From positions 23,125,253 to 23,189,252 of the forward strand of contig CM034607.1 of assembly GCA_020091685.1 (NCBI GenBank): a stretch of DNA of 64,000 nucleotides, written 5' to 3'. Both the position numbers and the translations under genes were made by a program. Numbering within the stretch: position 1 is the first letter of the stretch; every line of letters starts with the position of its first letter. Shown here in pieces: positions 47,891 through 60,419 of this stretch. The DNA is from Lutjanus erythropterus (Eukaryota > Chordata > Actinopteri > Lutjaniformes > Lutjanidae). The notes beneath the pieces were generated by a model. That model was given only the letters and a program-made list of their open reading frames with translations, made no database searches and was not told the DNA's origin.

Positions 47891-48798
47891 ATAATCCAAT
47901 TTGCACTTGAATTTTGATGTACCAGTAAGTCTGACACAGTCTGACAAATGTGAAGTGGCATTTCTGTTATACATTTTCAGTTTCAGTTCAACTGCATTTT
48001 CATTTTCTACTTTTATTAACATATGAATTAAAATTACTAAATATTTCTCTGTTCACTGCTAGCTGATTCACTCTATTTCTTTTCTACATCGCATTCACAC
48101 TTGAATAAAGTTGGCTACTTCTATATTCTTTGCTACACCCTATTTCCCATTTCTGTAATATGTTCATTAGACTTAATTTGTGGTCGAATATGTTAAAAGT
48201 GAATCATTTCTTTCTCAGCAGGTATGTTCCTAACACAAGTATCTGTGGGATTATAATTTGGCGGATTTGCAGCAAAGCAGGCTTTTACATTGCAGGCTGT
48301 GTGTAATGAGTGATGCTATTCATCCAGTTTTTTGGTTGAGATTGACTCCAAGTCACTAGGGGATAAGTGGTTTAGGAAGCGGGGAATGAGGAGCTTCCTG
48401 TGAACGACTGAGGCCAGAGGCAGATAGAGGGGAGCCGCAGCGCTCTCCTTCCTGTCTCAGTACTGCGGGGAAAAATAAAACACGTTGCCGGGTCATTTAT
48501 TTCTACAGCGCCATTGAGTCATGACATAAAGACACAGAACACACAGGAACACACACATACATGAAGACCCAAACACACAGAAGCACACACAAGCTCGCTA
48601 CCCTTTGCCATATCTCACCCGACCCCACCAATGAAAACCGATATTTGAAGTCCATATAGATTTCCTTAATCAAACAGTAACAAAGTGCAGACACTACATT
48701 AATCTTTATGTATGGCAGTGTTATTGACTGGGGTCCTATGAGCCAAGAGGTGAGTGTATTAGATGGTGCCAAGGATGGATTGACTGTCGAGCTCTTAC

Positions 48799-48842
48799 CC
48801 ATTCTGCATTGCAGCTGGATCATATGTTAACGCCATGCCAGT
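48799..48842 (-). CDS. rbms3: rbms3 coding micro-exon TGMALTYDPAAMQN
   Basis: This 44-nt exon (phase 0 in, phase 2 out) encodes TGMALTYDPAAMQN plus the first two bases of a Gly codon. It is too short for a simple ORF scan. The acceptor reads CTTTCAG|ACTGGC and the donor AATGG|GTAAGA. The peptide matches the RBMS3 block usually written GMALTYDPTAAIQNG, and the GG overhang is completed by the G that opens the next exon at 44273. RBMS1 has a slightly different block here (MTLTYDPT). It lies about 10.2 kb downstream of the previous exon and 4.5 kb upstream of the next. Confidence 0.92.
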
Positions 48843-50004
48843 CTGAAAGAGAAAAAAGAAACAGGCAGGATTAATCACAGATAAAGAGAGCTGGATAAGA
48901 AAGAAAAATAGATGACATCAACATGTAGATATGTGAAAAAAAAAAAACTAAATGCAGATAACAAAGCTGGCCATGAACTGTCCATCTGGTGACCAGACGA
49001 GAATGGGAGAGACGGGGAGCTGGGGTTGGACGTGTCATATCAGAAGGACTAAAATAGAATAATTTAGAGTAACATAATTTGTTATTAATATTTTGAAGAT
49101 CAGTTACAGATTTTGAGGATGGTATAAAGCACAGTGTCCTAGTACAGGTGTCTCATACATAACAGTCATTTGAAATGTCTTTTTAATCTCAGTTCACAAA
49201 CACATTTTTAAAAGCTTTTTTTTTTTTTTAAATCACAAATCCGTCATCTGGTTTAAACTGGTTGCATCAACAAGCCTTCAGTTATTATAGCCTAATCAGC
49301 GCAATAGACTAGTGAAAACACACACAATACATAATGATTACTTTTTTACTTTTTTTGTCTGTATTTTCCTGTGTATTTGCACACCACCAAAGTTCAACAT
49401 TCTGGGAAATGTGCTTATTCGCTTTTTAAGCCTTGAGCACAGCAAAACAATGAGACAAAGAAAGAAATACAGGGGGAGGACAGGGTTTCTGCAGATACAG
49501 CCATCACCACACACTTCTAGTCAGTCATAAGTGATGATTGAAAGGAATTATGTCTATAAATCCTTTATAAAGAAAATGTGCATCATCACTGTCGGGCAGG
49601 AACTTTGTTTGTCCAAAACTTGCCACATTTTGCCGGTATGTTCTGTACTATATGTCTATGGAAAATCTGTCAATATGTTCCTGCACCGATGCCACAAAGA
49701 TAATTTGCTGTACCTTTCTTGTACTTGGGGGAATAACGTAATTTTTTCCCTGATTCTTTTTGTTCCAAATAAATGAAATCAAATCAAAATCAACTCATTC
49801 CAAATTGGAAAAACTGACAAGTGACAAAGCCAATGTGGGAAAAAAGCTTAGTCAATAGGACAAAGTGAATTGGTATTGAAGACGGCATTTTTTTCTATTT
49901 CAATCACGTACAATCATGTTTTTATGAATGAGAGGAAATGAAGAAATGCCCTTTGGAGAGAAAAGGAGTGAGCAGAAAACCAAGTTCTTTGTCTGCTGAT
50001 GCTA

Positions 50005-50042
<38 letters not shown>
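50005..50042. repeat. GT microsatellite
   Basis: About 18 GT repeats. A longer AC run on the same strand follows at 50181. Confidence 0.95.
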
Positions 50043-50044
<2 letters not shown>

Positions 50045-50178
50045 AGGCCCTCTTAGAGTCCAGGAGAGAAACCTGTGCACTACAATCCGTCATCTGCATT
50101 CCTGAAGGTTCTCTCCCGGAGGAGAGCTAATCCGATTTCTTTTAACGGGAGGCTGCTGAGGACGGCAGATTTCATCAG

Positions 50179-50180
<2 letters not shown>

Positions 50181-50250
<70 letters not shown>
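50181..50250. repeat. AC microsatellite followed by C/T-rich tract
   Basis: About 34 AC repeats, the longest in the window, followed directly by about 160 bp of C/T-rich sequence. Confidence 0.95.
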
Positions 50251-50253
<3 letters not shown>

Positions 50254-52690
50254 TCCCCCTTCTTGCCCTTCTCCTCTCTCTCACTTTGCTCTCCCTCCCT
50301 CTCCTTTCTGTCTTCATCTTCCTTTCTCTCCTTACCTTTCTCTCTTCATCCCTCACCCCCGTCATCTCTTAATCTACCCTCCTCCCGTCTTTCTGTACCA
50401 TTTTTTTGCCCTTGTCCCTCCAGAGGGCTACCTACACTGAGCTATACTGTTAAGGGAATAGTGTCCCAGAGGAGCAGGGGGATCAGTGAGCCTACAAGAG
50501 TGAGCAAAAACAGAAAATCACCACTGAATGAATAAGTTCTTGCTGGCACTAGGGAGGTATGGACATGTGTGTGAGTAGTCATACGTCTTTATGTTTAATT
50601 TGTGTGAGAGAACATCTGCACAACTAGTTAAAAAAGGCTTTCAGAGACATTTATCAGTCCATCCGAGAAGTTGTGATGTTGTAAATGCACAACCAACCAA
50701 TTCACATGAATTCTGCACAACCTTACCTTCGGTACTCAATACCCTTTAAGGTATTTTCCACAAATCTGACCCATCATCGTAGCTTCCTGCCAGTTCTACC
50801 AATCATAGCAGTCCTGCACAAAAAACTCATAAATGTACATCTCAATGAACCAACTCAATGTTTTATTATTTATTATTATGCTTGTGATTTTTTTTTCTAA
50901 TGTTGTCATTCATCAATGCTCTGAGCACTTTTATATTTTATAATTTTGTGCATGCTGTTTTGATTGAGTTCAAGCTCCAGAAAGATTTTGCTTCTTTGTG
51001 CAATACCTCCCAGGTGCACTTCTACATTTACAAATAAAGCATAGTTTATTAGAATTTTTGTTATCCGAAGCCTCTTTGGTAAGGTTACTTGGAACACTCT
51101 GAACAAGTTGCCTTTGATTTTTAATGAATTATACAACAAAAAGGAAACTTTTTTTATGTGCAACTTCCACTTCCTCCTGCAGTTTCATTGCTAAAAATGC
51201 CAAAAACATATGCTTTACTCTTTTTTAGAGACGCTGCAGTGAAATCGGACATTATAGGCTGCAAAAAAAAAAAAAAGCCAATGATATCCTTGAGGGACTC
51301 ATGTATGTAAAGCTGTAAAGGTGTGTTATTTTAACGTCTTCCACCTTACTTGTGTGTTTTATGAATGTCCCGCCATGCGAGTCCATATGTGCAAAGGTCC
51401 CTGCGTATGTATTTATATTCTCTATTTATACTAAATCTGAGATCAGGAGAGCCTCACTGCATGCCAGTCTGCATGTTTGTGTGTGTGAGTGTGTGTTCAC
51501 ATGTTCACTAATAGCAGTGGCAGACATGGCCAGCTGTCTGGTGAAGCTGATAACTCCCCTAAGTGCTGCCCTTGGTTCTATGTGCTGATGAATTCCACAG
51601 CAGAGAAGCTCCTGACCAGGAACCCTGCATGGTCAATGACTGATTACTAACACAAGCAGCTTTTGGCTGTGCCACAACAAGGAGACAGGAAAAGACAGAA
51701 ACATTTTTGTATGTGTTTTTGTCCAAACTTTACTCAAGACAGAATAAAAACTCCACTATATGCTGTAAAGGCACCTCAAACAAAGCTTGGCCCGGAGAAC
51801 AGTTGCCACGGACAGACCTGGCTTTTTAAGGACAGATAGGATAAGTGTAGATACGCTTTAGAGGTGCACAGAGACGTTATCATCTGTATCTGTTCAACCA
51901 ACAAAATTATCTGTCTCTGTATCTCTATGTGGATAGGAGGCCAGACCTGGAAGGGGTTTCTACAGGAAGTCATATTAAATCAGGTACATGTTTACGTTTT
52001 AACCTAATATTCATTGGTAATTCAACTGTTGTGCCTCGCTGCCGGTCATACTGTCCACCGGTAATATATGTCCTTTTGACCTAGTCTGTTGTCTATGTTT
52101 GTGTTTATCAAAATAAACTTGAATAAAAGTAAGAAGTAATACTCTGAACATTACTGTGTTACATTTTGGAAACTATTTTGTCCAAAATAATAACAAGCAC
52201 TTAGCAGCAGTATAGTAGTAGATAGAAGAAATATTTTTTTCTATCATGTTATTTGTTCTTTCCCAAATAACATATTCAGATTTGTGTGGATCGTGTGCTA
52301 AATTAGGTTGAAAACTAATTAGACCGCACTGCACGCTGTAAATTTGATTATTTAACAGAAAGTTTCTAAAATATCCTAAATATTTCTTTCTGTAGGTGCA
52401 GGAAAATGCCAAGATGTGATATTAATGAAAGTTGTAAATAACTATCTTGCAAAGGTTAATGTTTTTTTTGTCTGTGCTCTTGGTTGTGCTAATGCATTTT
52501 CAATGCAAACGTGCTTTAGAAAATGTGTGTGTACATGTAAGTATCCATGTGTGTAATACACAGATCCTAAAAAGGTTCGGGTGAGGACAGCCTATATTAG
52601 GCAGCTGTAAGGACACCTGTGCTGTACTGTTCTTATAAAGGAAAACCGAGCCAAGCCATCGCCTCTGTGTCCTCTCTCTGTCTCTCTCAG

Positions 52691-52792
52691 ACACACACAC
52701 ACACACACACACAGACTGACCCTCTCCCTCCTTGTATTTTTGCCTTCCATACACAGATTCACTCTCTATTTTTTCTCCCCGCCTTGTGGCCA

Positions 52793-52824
<32 letters not shown>
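52691..52824. repeat. two AC microsatellites
   Basis: (AC)n at 52691-52713 and again at 52794-52824, with pyrimidine-rich sequence between. Confidence 0.9.
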
Positions 52825-52828
<4 letters not shown>

Positions 52829-55800
52829 GGACACACACATACACGGACATCTGTCAGGCTTTCACACAGAGTGGAAAGCCGGATGTTTTTTTCATCTACA
52901 CTCATTCCCCTAGAGTAGGTGCTTGAGAAGTGTGACTTTGAAAGTTTTTTTTTGTGTGTAGGAGTGTGTGTGTGTGTTGGTAAAAGAGAGTGAGGAAGTG
53001 AGAAGAGAGAAAGAGAGAAAGGAATGAGCACCCATGGCGTTTGTGTCTGTGTGTGTTTCTGCGTGTGTGTGCAGCAGAAAAAAAAAAATGCAGTGACTAA
53101 TATGTTTGTCAGCATGAGACAGCGAGAGACAACACTTTCTAGACTCCCACTTTGGGTAGTTTACAAGAAAATCTGTCATATATTTCTCAATCCTCACCAA
53201 CAGCCACCCTGCAGCACTCAACCCCTTGTAACTCCTGACTGATCATGCAATGTGTTCCCTCTCTCTGTCTTTCTCTGAGTCTCAGTGAGTCACTCACTCT
53301 CTCTGTCTCTCTTTCCCTCCATATGTTGCTGTGGGATCTGGGAAGACTTCAAACACGCAGAAGAAGAGACAGAGAGACAAAAAGTGAAAGAGAAAGAGAT
53401 GGCAAGAAGGAGAGAGCGCTTATAGACAGAAAAAAAAGACAGAGGGGAAGAGAGTGAGGGAAAGAAATACAAAATATACTGTTGTGACAGAAAGAGAGAG
53501 GGTCACGGATGTGGTGCACTGTTTCTCCCCCTCATACCTGCCACAGAAGCGAGGCGAGGAACGGCCTCAGCTCTGATAAACAGCCTAACATGTGATGCCT
53601 ATCTCCCATCTGCCTCTGCCCTGCCTGCACAGCTGACCAATGACAACAACCATGCACACACATGGAAACTATAGTACACTGTACTGACCTTATAAGTGTA
53701 AATACATGCAGAATGCATTGCAATCTGACCAGCCGGACCATATCTGGAGGTGGCCTGCATCATGATCAGGTCTCAGCCAGGTGTAAATGTAAGGTGTAAG
53801 AAAAGAAACAGTTGAAAGGTCGTGAAACTGCTGCTTCTTGCTCTCTCAAGCAAGACGAGCAAAAGGACAAAAAGTACTCCACTAGGTCTGCCCATCAAAT
53901 TTGCATATTGAGATCTGGTTACACTGTTATCATTAAAACAAACTGAATCAAAAAAATTTAGCTACGATGAATATCTACTACTTCTAAAAGATGATTTATT
54001 GGAAACTGCAAAGGAGGACATGCCGCCTGAAGCGCTGTTGTTGGAGATGCTGTCATTTCAACTCTCTGATGACATGTCATGGTCATTTTATGATTTAGTA
54101 CAGTAAATATATGACATACTTCTCCTTTACATAGCGGACAGAGATCGTCTGGGTCTGAAAAGCCAAAGCAAAGTGCCTTAAACCTGCATTCATATGTCAA
54201 AATGAGCCTATTTGTCACTTTTTATGACCTCAGTAAGCAGTTTCCTCATGAGTTTATGGTGTCAGTCACTAGTTTCAAGTCTTCTTCTATACAGCATTTC
54301 GTAAAAGATGTCGATATCTAAATAATGTATCAGGTGGCATGTGAGGTATGTCTGTAATAGTCCTTTATCCCTCACTAACATTAACATTTTCCACAGCATG
54401 CTGAGCATTAAATCTCACCCTAGATTTAACTTTACTCTGCTAATGTTTCACTATTAAAGATAAAACAGACCCATGTATAGGATAATATGCTCTTCGCCTT
54501 TTCTTTTTTCTCTTCCCCTATACGTTACGTGATGCAATTTATTTATTTAATTCATGTATTTCTTTTTCATATCTCGAGAGACACTCGTGATAATAAGGCT
54601 CGGCACATGTAGGTCCAATACAAGTACATGAAGCCAATCAGCACAAATCCCAGAGCTCATAATGGCATCAAATAGAGCACACCTGTGGTTTTCAATGCAA
54701 GTACACATGGGAAATGCAAGTCAGAAAAAAACAATGATGAATCAATAAAGAGTATATACACTGAGGTGTGCAGAAAGATTTCTTTTCCCTGTGTTTGATT
54801 TTTCAGCCTCCTTGTATCTTGGTGATGCATTCTGAGTGTGATGATCTTCACAAAATATGTTATGGAAAAGGACATCTAGCAGGATCGGGTCTGTCTTGTA
54901 GTAGGCAAATGACAAAATGGCAAACTTAAACTTATTTTATTCTTCACCTCATCCTGAGCTAATTCTAACAGGCTCAATCTGAATCCTAACCTTTAATTCA
55001 AATATTTCTCTGTGAAGTTAGGAAGCTAAAACTTCAATTCGTAAAAAAAAAAAAAAACGTCCTTAGTCTGAAGGTCTAAATCTCATAGCGTTTCCCTCAA
55101 GGACAGCAAAACAATAGCACATAAACACACACAGACATAAACGAATAAACGGCCACGCACACACTCGAGCACGTTCAGCTGCAGATTTACACGTTCACAC
55201 ACAGTGCCTTGAACTCCGGCTGTTAAACCTCGGCCTCTCAGTCACGCCGCCGTGCCCTAACACAGAGTAATGTGAAACACGTCAGGACGGAGGAGGCCAG
55301 AGACAAAGACAGAGGTGGAGGGAAGGAGAGGAGGTGATACAGGGGAGGGATTTCTCCTTTATTTAGACAACAGGAAAAACTTTAATTTGAGATGAAAAGA
55401 AAAGGAATTAAGAAGTGTGTTCAGAGAGTAAGCGAATTAAAGTCTTGCCTATGCCCGCATTTATTTTCAGCCAATTTATTGTACCAGTACTACAGACGTT
55501 AGCTGTGAGAGTGTGTCTGTGTGATCTTTCTGTCCTTTTCTCCAGTCTTTCTCTTTTTCCCACTCATCTCTTTACATTAATAAAGTGGTTTCGTAACAAG
55601 GATGCACACAAACTTACTTCAACTTCTTTCCATCAGTTTGCACTGCCCTGGATTTTTCTCTACAGACATTGTATGCAGCCTCTTGCCTCTTAAAATTCAG
55701 TTTATGTTTGGAAGAAGTTGATGACACGATCCTTCGCTTCGGCTGATGAGTGAAACAACTTGTTAACGTGCATCTGCAGACGCCCTCATTCTTGCTGTCC

Positions 55801-57254
55801 TTCCACACGAGGATGTTGTCTTTTGTGAGGTTAATCAAGCCGATTGTTCAAAAGTTTCCTCGCCATTCAGTGGCATTCTTCCGCAAAATAGCCCCTCATA
55901 TAAACAAACTGGATGACCGTGGAGATAATAGTGCACACTGACATCAAACAAAGTAGACAACAGCGCGCACTTTCGTTGTCTTTTTAAATATCTTCACCTT
56001 GGCAGGAGTTTTCAAAAAGCTCTACCTTAAATGCTGTTTGTGTGTGGATGAAAGGCTGAAACGCACAGAAAAATGTATGTTTTTTGGACAGGGCCTAAAC
56101 CCCCCTCCTACCAGACAGAGCAAATGATGGGAGATAGGATAAAATCTGTTTTTCAAATATTAAACCAAAAGCCCACCATTTCCCTAAACGCTAAGTATGT
56201 TAGCTGCTGTAATCCCACAACATGTAGGATATAGAACATGACCTACTTAATATGACTTCTAAATAGTAAATACACGCTTTCTGGGTGGAAAAATGTTGCT
56301 ATGATGATGTTATCCAGGCAGTAATTGTGTTTCCTCCAGAGCTTATTTGTAACAGTAAATTAGTAGAATATTAATATATTTTACAGACAGTAGGTGCGAT
56401 GTGTTCGTGGTAAGGAGCTGTTTAAGTCTCAGGAGAAGGACTGTATAGAATGTAGAGGAGGTCAGGGGTGGGGAATAAATACAGCAAGAGGACAAAAGGG
56501 GTGTTTCCTCCATTTTGGCAGTGCAGGATTCTTATTACGCCGTTCACACACACACACACACACTCACATATGTAGACAGTCATCTCACTTTACCTCAAGT
56601 CAACTGAGCTGACCCTGTCAATGTGTGGGCCTGTGAGGGGATGTAGCAATGTGATTTAGGTTAAACACGCTTCACTGGCTTATAGGTGTTAGGGCTGCTG
56701 AACATGTGATGGACAGACACAAACACACACACGCATGGCGAGCGTAATACGCCGCCGATATCTCCCCGACACACACACACACACACTTCCACCGCCCACC
56801 CACCCACACAGGCACGTAGAGAGCATGTGTTTCCTGAAGGACAAACATTTCATCTCTCCTGGTCTCCCCTACCTTGCCGTTTCAGCACAACTGTCAGCCT
56901 CACTGAGTGTGCGTGTGTGTGTATGTGTGTGTGTATTAACTCTATTCTATATAGTCCAGTCTGAAGCACTCCTCCACCTGTCTCCTCTGTGTGTCCTTCC
57001 CAGTATAGCTGGTTGGCATCCTATGAAGAGACTTTAACCTTGTCTCCACATGTTGCTGATGAATATGTTTCCATAGCGCTGTATCCAATTTCTGGTTTCC
57101 CAGCATTCTGATGTATGGCGGGAATATACGTGTTCAGTGAGGCGTTTGGCTTGAGATGCAATTTACCTGACAGCGCCTATACATCCGGGGATGGTTTGAT
57201 CGATATCTGGGGTATTTTTCTTTTCTTTTTTTTTAACAGCTCCATACCTTAGAG

Positions 57255-57470
57255 TAAATACAAATGACAGGCAGCAGAGGTTTACATAAATCCAGATGTT
57301 GTAGTTGACTTCTCAAGGGGCCCTGTGAGCGGGGTGGGGCCCGCTATTAGAAATCCCATTACCTCAGAGGTAAACGCCTTGTTTAGAGCGTCATCGTGTT
57401 GGAATGGAAAGAGTTTAACAAAGACGACTGACATTTTCTGGGCATATGTGGGTCTAGTTATCAATTCTTA
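57255..57470. promoter_or_regulatory. candidate conserved noncoding element (intronic)
   Basis: Unique, non-decayed sequence with AAATGACAGGCAG (TGACAG, MEIS/TALE-like), GTTTACATAAATCC and GGAATGGAAAGAG, just upstream of repeat fragments. Inference only. Confidence 0.3.
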
Positions 57471-57724
57471 AAGAATAATTGCTGTACTTGAGGAAATGAT
57501 AACACTTTATCTGAGGGGGTGTACATAAGAAGTCATTACGCTGTCATAACCACTTGTTTTCACTCCTTAATGCAGACGATTTTAGTGAATAACAGCAGCA
57601 ATATGCAATATACAGTATGTCTTTTTTACTTTTTTTTTTTTATTTGCTTGGATAACACTTTATTTGAAGGGGTGTGCATAAGACTATCATTACACTGTCA
57701 TAACCATGTCATGACACCTGTCAT

Positions 57725-58033
57725 TAATATGAAGTGCTCTTTATGAAGGTTTATGACTGTTGCCATCAAGTGCCATTCAGTCAGTGATGTCTTCTTTAGA
57801 GCAAAGTTGACATTGTTTTTTAATGTCTTTGTTATGACAACTTGATATTAACCAATAAAACATAACCTGTCAATGTCTTTGTTGTGACAACATTTTTGTC
57901 TTGGTTAATATCAAGTTGTCATAACAAAGACATCTCAAGGAATGTCAACTTTGCATTGAAGATGACATAATCAACTGAATGACACTTAATAACAACTGTA
58001 AAAAAAACATTCATATAGACGTCTTCATGTTAG
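57725..58033. mobile_element. foldback (long inverted repeat) element
   Basis: The two arms of about 130 bp are inverted copies around a 47-bp loop. The inner 32 bp are perfect (57823-57854 against 57902-57933; TGTCTTTGTTATGACAAC core). Pairing continues outward with mismatches through GCAAAGTTGACATT and TTGATTATGTCATC-like segments to about 57731 and 58030. The loop contains a third, direct, near-copy of the core (AATGTCTTTGTTGTGACAAC). Upstream, GATAACACTTTAT..GGGGTGT occurs twice (57499 and 57652), so part of a related element is duplicated 5' of it. No coding capacity. Confidence 0.82.
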
Positions 58034-58204
58034 GAGACAAACCTTCTCTGTGTTGCATTTTCTGCTGTTATTCACTGAATTTGTCAATGTCAGCATTAAC
58101 GAATAAAAACATAGTGATCAGATAAGCATGCAGTCCTCATGCTGGACTGTAACACCTGTCTCTGTCCACCCTATGACTTTTGGACTGTCAGAGTCAGTGC
58201 GCAT

Positions 58205-58558
58205 TAGAGCCGCAATGATTAGTTTATTAACTGATCAAGACAAGATTATTTGCCAATGATTTTGGTATTTGATTTTCTGGTTCTAGCTCCTAAATGTAAG
58301 GAAATGTTGCTCTACTTAAATAATCTAATTTATGACAGTAAATGAAGAGTCTTTGTGTTTTGGACTGTTAGCTGGACCAAAGAAACAATCTGAAGACGTC
58401 ACTTTTGGTTCAGGGAAACTGTGATGTGCATTTTCCACAGTTTTTAAACTTTGTCACAGACTAAACTACTAAACTACTAGACTAAACTAAATGGATTAAT
58501 CATGGAAATAATCAGCAGATTAATTTGTAATGAAAATAATTGTCGGTTGCTGTCCTAG
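58205..58558. mobile_element. hAT-like MITE, copy 3
   Basis: It starts TAGAGCCGCAATGATT and ends GGTTGCTGTCCTA (reverse: TAGGACAGCAACC). Internal landmarks shared with the other copies are TTTGTGTTTTGGACTGTTAG and GAAGACGTCAC. A short direct duplication, ACTAAACTACT, occurs near 58463-58485. Confidence 0.68.
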
Positions 58559-59052
58559 TTGGACAAAATATCAAGTTGGCCATTTATACTGAATACTGGA
58601 GTCTATGCCAAACAGAGACGAGCATTAGGATCTTGCTGAAAAGTCATGATAAACCAAGGAAACAGATTTTGCTAAAAAATGTTTGCTAAGTTATGATTTC
58701 TCCTTGTTGAATATTAATATTGCACCTATTTTCTATGGTTTATAATTTACTCATATTCTTGGTGATCCCATTGCTCTAAATTAAGCACCCCTGATGTGCT
58801 GGCAGCTTGATGAGTAACCATTGAGAAGCTGCATGCAAAATGCATTGTTCCTTGTAAAAACACACTTATTTCTATGCAAAAACTGTAAAAACTTTTCTTG
58901 GGATCTAATTTGCGGTGAGATCTACACTAAAAAAAACACAGATTTGTTCTGCCCTCTACCAGCAAGATTGCTTTTTCAATTGTGAGTGTAAATAGACTCT
59001 CTTCTGAGACGTGTTGAGGGACGACTGCTTCTGCATTGGTGTATCGTCTTAC

Positions 59053-59159
59053 CTCGCCTTCTCTGTGCCACGGCCTCCCGTTCTGAGGGTACTTGCTCTG
59101 GCTCTGGCGTTTCTTCTGCCCTCCGTCGGCAAATTTGCACAGCAAAGGCTCCGTGGGAG
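59053..59159 (-). CDS. rbms3: rbms3 coding exon: end of RRM2 and basic linker
   Basis: This 107-nt exon enters in phase 1 and leaves in phase 0. It supplies the last two bases of an Ala codon followed by 35 codons. It opens with [14 protein letters not shown]; the LLCKFADG stretch is the last beta strand of RRM2 in RBMS proteins. Then come the lysine/arginine-rich [10 protein letters not shown] and [10 protein letters not shown]. The acceptor is a CT-rich tract ending CTGCAG, and the donor is GAG|GTAAGA. The preceding base of the split Ala codon must come from an upstream exon, which I could not find before the end of the window. Translation runs on into the intron for 26 further residues before a stop, so a longest-ORF approach would misplace the 3' end. 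Confidence 0.94.
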
Positions 59160-59389
59160 CTGCAGAGAGAGAGAGAGAGGACAAAATTATGTTAGGAGGA
59201 CTTCATCCTGTGACCCCTCAGACAGGACAGGACAGAAGCTCTTTTGACGTGTGTTGCATCTCTCTTCTTCCACCATCACATCTCTGTCTCTCCCTCCTCC
59301 CGCCCTCCTCTCCGCCCTCCTATGGAGCTCCTAGACAAATTCCCAGACCGACGATGTTGGCAGGCCCTCCCTACCCGAGCCCAGGCTGG

Positions 59390-59520
59390 CAGCCCATGAA
59401 AGAGCATTGCAGGGTATTGTTGAAATAATAATCACAGTAATCGCTCTTGTAAATACCTCTGAGATGGTAATGCTGGACTGCTCTGTCAGCCAAAGCTTAT
59501 TTCTAGAAGGCGTTCCTGTT
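59390..59520. promoter_or_regulatory. candidate conserved noncoding element (intronic)
   Basis: Unique sequence AGGGTATTGTTGAAATAATA, TCACAGTAATCGCTC and GTAAATACCTCTGAG close to the RRM2-end exon. Inference only. Confidence 0.25.
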
Positions 59521-60419
59521 CCTGACGTGTTATCCCTCTGTGTTTTTTACTTTAACAGCCATCTTCTATTTTATTTGAAATTTTATGCCTTTTTCCACTC
59601 CGCAACCGTCAGCGCAAGTGTCTCAACGTGCTGTAGTTTTGTGCAAAGACTGCTGTTCTTGGAGTGGACAATGGGGGCAGTCTCATCATTTCTATCATCA
59701 ACCGGCAGGAAGGCATGACATGAAGTAGCTGTTATTAATCCAATTAAAAAAAGAAAAAAGCCCTCTGTGCTGCGACCTCATCTCAGCCGCTTCTGTATCA
59801 ACAGCCTTTTGTACGGATGATTGCCGATAAAAGGTTGATGAAAGTGTTGCGATGACCTACGTCGCTGTAAAGATAACTTCTCAAAGGGCACTTTCTCACA
59901 CTCGAGCTGCAGGTGAGCACCAAAAGAGACAAGAATGGATTCGGAGAAGAGGACTCCCTCATGAGATACCGCAGAGAGAGGGGGAGAGAGGAAAAAACTG
60001 AAGAAAGACGGGCTCAATGAAAGAAGAGAAAGACGCAGAGAAAGAAAAAAGTTCTTAGTGGGCTTTTCTCGTGAGAAACGGGTGGCTCTCTTGGCTGGGG
60101 ATCTGGGGGTCTTAGCAGTGTCCGTCCCCTTTTTAGTCTGCGTCAGCGAGATCGGAATCTCTTTGGAATCAGTGGAGATGAGAGAAGAATGGAGACAGTT
60201 GGATAAACTAGAAGAAACACAGGAGTGCAGACAGAGGAATAGAAACAAGACGGAAAAAAAAGGGAAGATAAGAGGGAGAAACAAGGAGAGAACAGACATA
60301 GAGCGAGAATTTACACCAGGATCAAACACTCCTTGCACAGTTCAGCAGTAGTACAGTACACACTGAGCCCACAAGCTTGTCCAAACACTGAACCACTGCT
60401 GCCCTGCACCTGGTGGCTT

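Larger units (their letters stand above)
44274..48798 (-). other. rbms3 intron (4.5 kb)
   Basis: This GT-AG intron holds an AC microsatellite (44498-44540) and a long decayed LINE in the opposite (+) orientation (46120-47890). The rest is unassigned A/T-rich sequence. Confidence 0.75.
48843..59052 (-). other. rbms3 intron (10.2 kb)
   Basis: This GT-AG intron has several GT/AC microsatellites (50005-50042, 50181-50250, 52691-52713, 52794-52824), purine- and pyrimidine-rich stretches, a foldback element (57725-58033), a third hAT-like MITE copy (58205-58558) and a probable conserved noncoding block (57255-57470). No exon was recognised. Confidence 0.75.
5689..59159 (-). other. rbms3: rbms3 gene, 3' portion (C-terminal coding exons)
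   Basis: Eight minus-strand exons form the 3' half of an RBMS-family gene. RBMS proteins carry two RRM domains and bind single-stranded nucleic acid; RBMS3 is mainly a cytoplasmic RNA-binding protein reported to bind A/U-rich 3'UTR sequence. Joined, the exons give about 209 residues: the end of RRM2 ([10 protein letters not shown]), a basic linker ([10 protein letters not shown]), then a Pro/Gln/Met/Ala-rich tail ending YSYQSK. RBMS3 is preferred over RBMS1 or RBMS2 because of MALTYDP, MNHLSLGTTG, YMTAAA..PMQGTYIPQYTPVPPTAV and SPQTVAPSSQ. Exon phases are consistent throughout (1-0, 0-2, 2-0, 0-0, 0-0, 0-0, 0-2, 2-end) and all introns are GT-AG. The exons for RRM1 and most of RRM2 were not found between 59160 and 64000 and presumably lie further on. 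The paralogue assignment is from remembered family sequence. Confidence 0.9.

Noticed and set aside
50075-50440. 121-codon frame with His-Thr repeat and Ser/Pro-rich tail
   Set aside because: It translates the AC microsatellite and the following C/T-rich tract.
59778-60338. 186-codon minus-strand frame, one of the longest in the window
   Set aside because: Ser/Leu/Phe-rich over GA-rich DNA, with no domain resemblance and no match to the missing rbms3 exons.
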